9,918 nucleotides of DNA from JAAFIP01 sp043774625 (GTDB lineage Bacteria; Pseudomonadota; Gammaproteobacteria; Burkholderiales; Burkholderiaceae_C), in the NCBI GenBank assembly GCA_043774625.1, contig JAYVTG010000136.1, positions 1 to 9,918 on the forward strand. Reading direction: 5' to 3'. Both the position numbers and the translations under genes were made by a program. The notes below the pieces were generated by a model. The model saw nothing but the letters and a program-made list of their open reading frames with translations, was not told the DNA's origin and ran no database searches. Numbering within the stretch: the stretch's first letter is position 1; the number at the start of each line of letters is the position of its first letter. Shown in pieces: positions 5,195-9,918 of this stretch.

Positions 5195-5484
5195 CCACGC
5201 ACAGCGCCATCAAGGTGCTGGATGTGCTGGAGGCCGTGAGTGGCTTTACGGTGCAGGGAGCCAGCAATAAGACGCTGGCTGAGCTGTGCGGCATGGATGC
5301 CGCTGCCATTACCCGTGCCGCCGCGACCCTGATTCAGAAGGGCTGGGTGCGCAAGGATGAGGGCACTGGTCACTTTCATCCCACCCCGCGCATGGGCCAG
5401 ATTTTTGGTCGTGTGCTGGCGGATATCAGCCGCCGAAAAACCGAGTTGGATGACCTGACTCGCAACTTTAACCCTAACGCCTAA
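5173..5484 (+). CDS. IclR-type winged-helix protein
   Basis: A 103-residue protein. Residues about 10-75 match the N-terminal winged helix of IclR regulators: SAIKVLDVLEAVSGFTVQG, KTLAELCGMDAAAITRAAAT as the helix pair, LIQKGWVRKDEGTGHFHPTP as the wing. The effector-binding IclR domain is absent; the C-terminus is a short helix (RRKTELDDLTRNFN). Similar stand-alone proteins occur in the early operons of Mu-like phages of this kind. It probably binds DNA in early control or replication; the target is not evident. ATG 5173 overlaps the preceding stop as ATGA and has AGGTGG upstream, both supplied by the direct repeat. Confidence 0.8.
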   Translation: MSIKPTAATHSAIKVLDVLEAVSGFTVQGASNKTLAELCGMDAAAITRAAATLIQKGWVRKDEGTGHFHPTPRMGQIFGRVLADISRRKTELDDLTRNFNPNA

Positions 5485-5508
5485 CGGCAAAAAACTGGAG
5501 ATTTTGAA

Positions 5509-6390
5509 ATGGCACGAACCCCTAAAAATACTGAGACAGGCACCGAGAGCACGATGTCGGAAGAAAAGCTGAATCAGGCTGACCAGCGCAGCCAATTGGC
5601 CTTGGCGGGAGAGCATGAGCGCGAAGCATCGGCAGTGACTTTGGCGCAGCAGGTGGGCTACGAGGGGGCAATGACGGTAGGCGCTTTGGAGGATGAAATT
5701 CGTTTTTATCAGCGCCGATCTGTCGAGGCGCTGCTGGAGACTGGTAAGCGGCTTCTGATGCTCAAGGCGTTGACTATTCATGGCGAGTTTGAGCAGCGGG
5801 TCGTGCTGCTGGGCTTTAGTGAGCGCACTGCGCAGCGGTTCATGCAGTCCGCACTAAAAACCGCCAAAAGCGCCAATTTGGCGCTTTTGAGTACTCAAAT
5901 CAAAAGCGCTAGCGTGTTTTTGGAGCTGGTCACTCACGATGATGATGTCATTGACAACCTAGTTGAGATGGATGACTTTGAGCGCATGTCCCCCAGCGAA
6001 GTGCGCGCCGCTGCGCGTGAGCTAGCAGCTGACAACAAGGCTAAGGATGATGTGCTGGCTGAAAAGCAGGCCACTATTACCAAGCAGCAGGTGCAGATCA
6101 AAAAGAAGGTGGCGGCGCTGACCGACTGGCCGGATGCATTTAGCCCGCTGTTTGACCAGGCAGATGGTGCACACCGCCAGTTAGAAAAGTGTTTTAGCGA
6201 CATTGAGATTGTGACGCGCACAGCCCTGTCGGTGGAGCCTGCACCTGGTGAGGAGGAGGGGCGCGATAAGGCGTTTGCTGCGCTGGCCAAGAAGCTGGGC
6301 GACACCCTGGGCACTGCCGACAAGGTGTTGGCCGATGCACGCAAGCTGTACGTCAACACGCTTGAGGCGTGGGTGCCTGCTGTCCAGTAA
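5509..6390 (+). CDS. DUF3102 family protein
   Basis: A 293-residue acidic, helical protein with no signal or membrane segment. Residues about 60-115 carry the DUF3102 pattern (an ETGKRLLMLKALTIHGEFEQ stretch, then GFSERTAQRFMQSA), a helix-turn-helix-like module common in Mu-like phages and mobile elements just upstream of the transposase. Residues about 165-205 (AAARELAADNKAKDDVLAEK onward) look like coiled coil, and the C-terminal 90 residues are helical. It may act in transposition or DNA organisation, but no function is established to my knowledge. GGAG (5497-5500) lies eight bases before ATG 5509. The stop overlaps the transposase start as TAATG. The coding region contains unusual nested palindromes at 5865-5909. 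Confidence 0.8.
   Translation: MARTPKNTETGTESTMSEEKLNQADQRSQLALAGEHEREASAVTLAQQVGYEGAMTVGALEDEIRFYQRRSVEALLETGKRLLMLKALTIHGEFEQRVVLLGFSERTAQRFMQSALKTAKSANLALLSTQIKSASVFLELVTHDDDVIDNLVEMDDFERMSPSEVRAAARELAADNKAKDDVLAEKQATITKQQVQIKKKVAALTDWPDAFSPLFDQADGAHRQLEKCFSDIEIVTRTALSVEPAPGEEEGRDKAFAALAKKLGDTLGTADKVLADARKLYVNTLEAWVPAVQ
5865..5909 (+). repeat. Nested palindromes that could form two alternative hairpins
   Basis: CAAAAGCGCCAA (5865-5876), one T, then TTGGCGCTTTTG (5878-5889) is a perfect 12-base inverted repeat. The nine-base arm CAAAAGCGC recurs at 5901-5909, so GCGCTTTTG (5881-5889) can pair with either flank. TTTGAGTACTCAAA (5886-5899) is a further perfect 14-base palindrome in the overlap. 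All of this lies in the DUF3102 reading frame, which stays open. Confidence 0.85.
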
Positions 6391-8309
6391 TGGCCGTGCA
6401 ATACGACGTACACAGCCCCACCGCCGCCCCAGCCGATACCCTGCCAGCCCTCACTACCAGCGACGATCTTATGCAAAGCAAATTGTCCAAAGATATGCTT
6501 GAAAAACTTTTTGATCTGAAGCTGGCGATGGGCAATGCGCCGCACGGTGTGCGGGGTGCGCTGGCCCAGGGGTTTGCAGAATTTCACGGCAAAGACCTGA
6601 ATACCGTTTACCGTTGGCTGAAGGTGGACTGCGGTTATGTGAGTGGCCGCAAGCCGCGTGCTGACCGGGGTGACACCAAGCTGCCAATGGCGGCGCTGGA
6701 ATTTATTGCTGCAGCTAAGCGTGAGAGCATGCGGGGAAATGGCAAGGCGATTATGCCCACTGCAGTGGCGATGAATGTGGCGGATGCCAATGGTATTGCC
6801 ATCAATGTGAGCCCGGCGCGGGTCAATGCCCTACTGCTGGAGCATGGCCTGACCAGTGCTGCGCTGGCAGCGCCGCGCAACACCACCCGACTGCGCAGCC
6901 TGCACCCTAACCATGTGCACCAGATTGACCCGTCGCTGTGCGTGATTTTTTACATGCACGGCAAGCAGCGCATTATGGACGAGGCTAGTTTTAACAAAAA
7001 CAAGCTGGACGCGTACCATAAGGTCAAGCTGAAGGTGTGGCGCTATGTGCGCTACGACCATGCTAGCAGCAGCATTGACGTGCGCTATTTTGAGGCGGCG
7101 GGTGAGAACCAACACACGCTGTTTGACTTTTTGATGTACACCTGGGGCAAGCAGGGCAAGCGCCTGAGCCACGGCGTGCCCAGGCGTTTGATTTGGGACA
7201 AGGGCAGCGCTAATACATCGCATGCGGTGCGCAACTTTTTAGACGCTATGGGCATCCTGCACGAGACGCATGCGCCTGGCCACGCTTGGGCCAAGGGCGG
7301 TGTGGAGCAGGGCAATAACCTGGTCGAAACTCATTTTGAAAGCCGTCTGAAAATACAGCCGGTAGAAAGCATTGCTGAGCTGAACGCTGCCGCCGAATGC
7401 TGGGTGCGCGACTATAGCGCCAATGCTATCAAGCATGTGGACTGCCGGGTGGTGCGTGATGATGGTGTGGCGTATGTGCGCGACGACCTGTGGCATACCA
7501 TTGCAGCTAGCGAATTGATAGCGCTTCCCGCTGAGACGGTATGCCGCTGGTTTTTTACCGGCCAAGCGGAAACACGCACAGTGCGCAATTTGGCTATCAG
7601 CTTCAAGCACCCGGAGTCAGACAAGCCTGCATCTTACAAATTGCACGCCTGGGCGCAGCACCTGACCAAGAACGAAAAGGTGCAAGTGTTGCCATTGCTG
7701 GGCCGCAGCGGCCTGGTGCGGGTAGAGATTGCGCAACTGGGGGCAAATGCACCTTTAGTGATCGAGGTGCAGCCTGTGGTGGAGTTTGATCGGTTTGGCC
7801 GTGATGCCAGCGGCCAGGTGTTTGGCGAGGGCTATGCCAGCCTGCCGGACGATGCCACCGTGACACAGGCCAAGCGCCTGAATAAAGCAGTGTTTGGCGT
7901 GACTGACCTGGACGAAGCTGATGCTGCCCGCGCCAAGAATGTACGGCCCTTTGAGGCTGCGAATGACGGCAAGGGCATGGTGGCGCACAGCCACTTGGGG
8001 CAGGCTGAGCTGCCCACCCGCCTGCCACGCGCTGCGCAGGAGCTGGACACACCCCAGGTGCAGGCGGCACAGGCTACGACGGTGTACGGCGTGCGCCTGA
8101 GCGTGGCCGAGGCCTGCAAGCTGATTATGGGTGTGCAGGGCGAGGCTTATGACAAGGCCACCTATGGCTATTTGCTGGCTCGCTACCCGGATGGTGTGCC
8201 TGCAGATGCGGCGGAGGCGATTGCGCATGGGCAGGATGCGGCGGCCGCCACTGGGACGGATGGCGCTGCGCCTGCAGTGGTGGGCGGTGGGTTGAGGGTT
8301 GTGAAATGA
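6390..8309 (+). CDS. Mu-type DDE transposase (A subunit)
   Basis: A 639-residue protein that would catalyse strand cleavage and transfer at the phage ends, both for integration and for replicative transposition. The N-terminal ~170 residues are helical DNA-binding modules (for example about 56-90, with NTVYRWLKVD). The RNase H-like catalytic core holds D180 (HQIDPSL), D270 (LIWDKGSAN) and E306 (AKGGVEQGN), a DD-35-E arrangement. A beta-rich domain follows (about 400-470), then a tail (about 520-639) of the type that contacts the B ATPase in Mu. It is similar in size to MuA (663). I chose ATG 6390 because it overlaps the DUF3102 stop (TAATG); an in-frame ATG at 6369 has no clear advantage. The stop overlaps the B gene as ATGA. 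Confidence 0.92.
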   Translation: MAVQYDVHSPTAAPADTLPALTTSDDLMQSKLSKDMLEKLFDLKLAMGNAPHGVRGALAQGFAEFHGKDLNTVYRWLKVDCGYVSGRKPRADRGDTKLPMAALEFIAAAKRESMRGNGKAIMPTAVAMNVADANGIAINVSPARVNALLLEHGLTSAALAAPRNTTRLRSLHPNHVHQIDPSLCVIFYMHGKQRIMDEASFNKNKLDAYHKVKLKVWRYVRYDHASSSIDVRYFEAAGENQHTLFDFLMYTWGKQGKRLSHGVPRRLIWDKGSANTSHAVRNFLDAMGILHETHAPGHAWAKGGVEQGNNLVETHFESRLKIQPVESIAELNAAAECWVRDYSANAIKHVDCRVVRDDGVAYVRDDLWHTIAASELIALPAETVCRWFFTGQAETRTVRNLAISFKHPESDKPASYKLHAWAQHLTKNEKVQVLPLLGRSGLVRVEIAQLGANAPLVIEVQPVVEFDRFGRDASGQVFGEGYASLPDDATVTQAKRLNKAVFGVTDLDEADAARAKNVRPFEAANDGKGMVAHSHLGQAELPTRLPRAAQELDTPQVQAAQATTVYGVRLSVAEACKLIMGVQGEAYDKATYGYLLARYPDGVPADAAEAIAHGQDAAAATGTDGAAPAVVGGGLRVVK

Positions 8310-9577
8310 GCAATTCTAAAAACCAAGTGCCTGGCCTGACGGATTTGCTGCAAAAGCTCGGGGTTTCGCAAAAAACCCTAGCAGATTGCTGCGGTGTGAG
8401 CCCGGCCGCCATAAGCGCGCTGTGCCGCCACAGTCAGTGGCCCAAGACGGGCGCCAAAGACTTGCGCGACGGCGTGGTGGCTGTGCTGCGTGCGATGGAT
8501 GCAAATGCCGTACAGATTAATTTTGCCATGCCCGCCTTGCCAAAAATGACTAAGGCCACAAAGAACAGAGCCCCACGCACTGTGCGTGCGGGGGGCTCTG
8601 AGAGTCCTTCTGCAAAAAGGACATTGTTTCCCAATCAATTTACCAAAAAGGAAGACCTGATGTTACTCGCAAAGCAAACCCTCACACAAGAGGCCAAGCA
8701 GCAATTCAAGCTGTTCCGCGATCCATTTATGGATGATATGGAGGATGCGAAGGATGTGTTTTTAACACCCGATATTCGCAAGGTGCGCGAGGCCATGTGG
8801 GCCACCGTGCGCCACGGTGGTATTTTGGCGGCAGTGAGCGAAAGCGGCGGCGGCAAGAGCACGATTGTGCTTGATCTGGTAGATCGCATCCAGCGCGAGC
8901 GTGCCAATGTGGTGGTGATTACGCCCTATGTGCTGGCGATGGAGGAGTCTGATGCCAAGGGCAAGACGCTGAAGAGCGCGCACATTGCCGAGGCCATCAT
9001 CACCGCTGTGAACCCGCTGGAGCGGCCTAAGCGCAGCCCGCAGGCGCGTTTTGCGCAACTGCACCAACTGCTGAAAGACAGCCACCGCTCGGGCAACAAG
9101 CATGTGCTGATTATCGAGGAGGCGCACTGCCTGCCTACGGCCACGTTGAAACACCTTAAGCGCTTTTTTGAATTGCAAGACGGTTTTAAGAAGCTGCTGT
9201 CGATCATCCTGGTAGGCCAGCCCGAGCTGCGCGCCAAGCTGAGCGAAAAGAACCCCGAGGTGCGCGAAGTGGTGCAGCGCTGCGAGGTGGTAGAGCTGCC
9301 GCCGCTAGATAGCCACCTGGCTGCCTATGTGGACTTTAAGCTGGGGCGCGTAGGCGTGAAGACGCTGGACGTGATGCACAAGGATGCGATTGACGCGCTA
9401 CGCACCAAGCTGACCTTTGCTAGCCCCGTAGTGGGCCGTAGCCGCGCATTTGGGCAGGCGGCGCAAACCAGCTTGCTGTACCCCTTGGCTGTAGCTAATG
9501 TGCTGTGTGCGGCCATGAATGAGGCTGCCCGCATGGGTGCGCCATTGATTACTGCTGACATTGTGAAGGAGTGCTGA
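8306..9577 (+). CDS. MuB-like AAA+ ATPase with N-terminal HTH (transposition target protein)
   Basis: A 423-residue ATPase that would bind target DNA, deliver it to the transposase and stimulate strand transfer. Residues about 11-45 form an HTH (LLQKLGVSQKTLADCCGVSP then AAISALCRH). A low-complexity linker (about 70-118) leads to the AAA domain: Walker A SESGGGKST (178-186), Walker B LIIEEAH (268-274), and sensor-like ILVGQPEL (301-308), all ExeA/TniB-like. The first Walker A residue is Ser rather than Gly, and Walker B has Glu before the catalytic Glu where many relatives have Asp. Start 8306 overlaps the transposase stop as ATGA. In frame, ATG 8660 (M119) follows AAGGA by seven bases and would yield a 305-residue ATPase without the HTH. 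Confidence 0.88.
   Translation: MSNSKNQVPGLTDLLQKLGVSQKTLADCCGVSPAAISALCRHSQWPKTGAKDLRDGVVAVLRAMDANAVQINFAMPALPKMTKATKNRAPRTVRAGGSESPSAKRTLFPNQFTKKEDLMLLAKQTLTQEAKQQFKLFRDPFMDDMEDAKDVFLTPDIRKVREAMWATVRHGGILAAVSESGGGKSTIVLDLVDRIQRERANVVVITPYVLAMEESDAKGKTLKSAHIAEAIITAVNPLERPKRSPQARFAQLHQLLKDSHRSGNKHVLIIEEAHCLPTATLKHLKRFFELQDGFKKLLSIILVGQPELRAKLSEKNPEVREVVQRCEVVELPPLDSHLAAYVDFKLGRVGVKTLDVMHKDAIDALRTKLTFASPVVGRSRAFGQAAQTSLLYPLAVANVLCAAMNEAARMGAPLITADIVKEC
8567..8599 (+). repeat. Strong hairpin in the linker of the MuB-like gene
   Basis: AGAGCCC (8567-8573) pairs with GGGCTCT (8593-8599), and CACGCA (8574-8579) with TGCGTG (8583-8588), around a CTG loop, with CGGG (8589-8592) bulged. This gives 13 base pairs, mostly GC. 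No T tract follows, so it is not a terminator. It encodes the linker between the HTH and AAA parts and lies about 50 bases before an internal ribosome site. Confidence 0.75.
8648..8662 (+). promoter_or_regulatory. Possible internal ribosome binding site and start in the MuB-like gene
   Basis: AAGGA (8648-8652) lies seven bases before an in-frame ATG (8660) that opens MLLAKQTLTQEAKQQFKLFR, exactly where the ATPase homology begins. This spacing is better than that of several accepted starts in this window. Use of this start is predicted from sequence only. Confidence 0.45.
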
Positions 9578-9580
9578 GCC

Positions 9581-9754
9581 ATGATTTGCCAAGTGAAAGT
9601 GTATTTGCCTAAAAATTTACGCATGCGCGTGACGGGCACGTTTGAGAGCACGTGTGATGCTGCGCAGCAGTGCAAGGCCCGCTGGCCGCAGGCTGTGACG
9701 GTGACGGCCAAGCGGGTCGTGCACAAGCTGCAAGCGACTGGGGGTGCAGTATGA
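9581..9754 (+). CDS. Small early phage protein, function unknown
   Basis: A 57-residue protein opening MICQVKVYLPKNLRMRVTGT with an Ala/Gln/Cys-containing middle (DAAQQCKARWPQA) and a basic, valine-rich end. The alternating hydrophobic pattern at both ends around one helix suggests a small beta-alpha-beta fold. I do not recognise a family. AAGGAG (9566-9571) is nine bases before ATG 9581, just after the MuB-like stop, and its own stop overlaps the next start as ATGA, so the small size is not a reason to doubt it. It probably belongs to the semi-essential early region that follows A and B in Mu-like phages. Confidence 0.68.
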   Translation: MICQVKVYLPKNLRMRVTGTFESTCDAAQQCKARWPQAVTVTAKRVVHKLQATGGAV

Positions 9755-9918
9755 ATGTGCATTCACTCAAGCCGCGTCACAACATTTGCACGGGCCGGTG
9801 CAACCAGGGGCGTGCTTGCACCTGCGGCAGCGCATCAATGGTGACCAAACGCACTTGCGACGAGCTCGGCGTGTGCCAGAGCTGCATTCCGGCATGCAAG
9901 GGATGCGCAGTTACAAAT
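9751..9918 (+). CDS. Cysteine-rich small protein, partial (probable metal-binding)
   Basis: The 56 visible residues contain nine cysteines. ICTGRCNQGRACTC near the start and CQSCIPACKGC near the visible end give C-x3-C, C-x-C, C-x2-C and C-x3-C-x2-C spacings, as expected of a zinc-binding or other metal-binding protein. Small CTG.CNQGR.C.C proteins occur in phage and plasmid early regions, to my recollection, but no function is assigned. The ATG overlaps the preceding stop as ATGA, with GGGGGT upstream. The reading frame is open to the window edge, so the C-terminus is not seen. Confidence 0.66.
   Translation, partial: MNVHSLKPRHNICTGRCNQGRACTCGSASMVTKRTCDELGVCQSCIPACKGCAVTN

Noticed and set aside
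4981..5781. A 266-codon open frame on the minus strand opposite the paralogue, IclR-like and DUF3102 genes
   Set aside because: It runs antisense to three well-supported coupled genes, has no ribosome site I can see, and its translation shows no family motif. It is best explained by GC-biased third positions of the plus-strand genes.
5934..6587. A 217-codon minus-strand frame opposite the DUF3102 and transposase genes
   Set aside because: It crosses the junction of two clearly coding plus-strand genes, and the translation is low-complexity Ser/Ala-rich without recognisable domains.
7603..8228. Long minus-strand frames opposite the transposase C-terminus
   Set aside because: Pro/Gln/Arg/His-rich translations are typical antisense shadows of a GC-rich gene; the catalytic motifs lie on the plus strand.
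1..9918. Phage ends, attachment sites, tRNA genes, CRISPR arrays or insertion sequences
   Set aside because: I saw no clustered transposase end-repeats, tRNA folds, spaced repeat arrays or insertion-sequence termini. The only transposase is the phage A gene. The phage ends must lie outside this window.

Overview
This window is the regulatory and early-gene core of a Mu-like (transposable) prophage or phage, with lysis and packaging genes on one side. Moderate-to-high GC, codon choice and gene families suggest a betaproteobacterial host, possibly Comamonadaceae. The host call is inference. The layout (a leftward lysis-packaging arm and a separate rightward transposition arm) matches what I remember of BcepMu-type phages more than classical Mu.

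Left arm, minus strand, about 2333 down to 1: SAR-type GH24 endolysin, Rz with an embedded Rz1 lipoprotein, DUF2730 (Mu gp25-like), a VpaChn25_0724-family protein, a 65-residue one-pass membrane protein, and a DUF3486 (Mu gp27-like, small-terminase position) gene cut by the window edge. Most junctions are ATGA or near-zero gaps, so this is one tightly coupled operon.

Middle, 2334-4436: a promoter/operator region with a perfect inverted repeat, a small rightward gene of unknown function that has two equally good internal starts, a hairpin terminator, and a small HTH gene. Facing these is a leftward three-gene set headed by an XRE-type repressor, followed at 19-base gaps by a lipoprotein and a secreted HNH nuclease. 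Because the repressor leads this set, the two exported proteins are probably made in the lysogen.

Right arm, plus strand, 4515 to the end: a promoter carrying a 14-base palindrome drives a Ner-like HTH protein, a second XRE regulator that is a clear paralogue of the leftward repressor, an IclR-type winged-helix protein, a DUF3102 protein, the DDE transposase (MuA-like), the AAA+ target-capture ATPase (MuB-like, with a fused N-terminal HTH), a 57-residue protein and a cysteine-rich protein that runs off the window. Most junctions overlap.

The most notable observations are: (1) the repressor paralogue in the lytic operon is bracketed by an exact 25-base direct repeat that carries the ribosome binding site and start codon, so it looks like a clean cassette duplication or insertion; (2) repressor, lipoprotein and periplasmic HNH nuclease form a plausible lysogen-expressed exclusion module; (3) two mutually exclusive hairpins share an arm inside the DUF3102 gene; (4) a hairpin and a strong internal start inside the MuB-like gene could produce an HTH-less ATPase.
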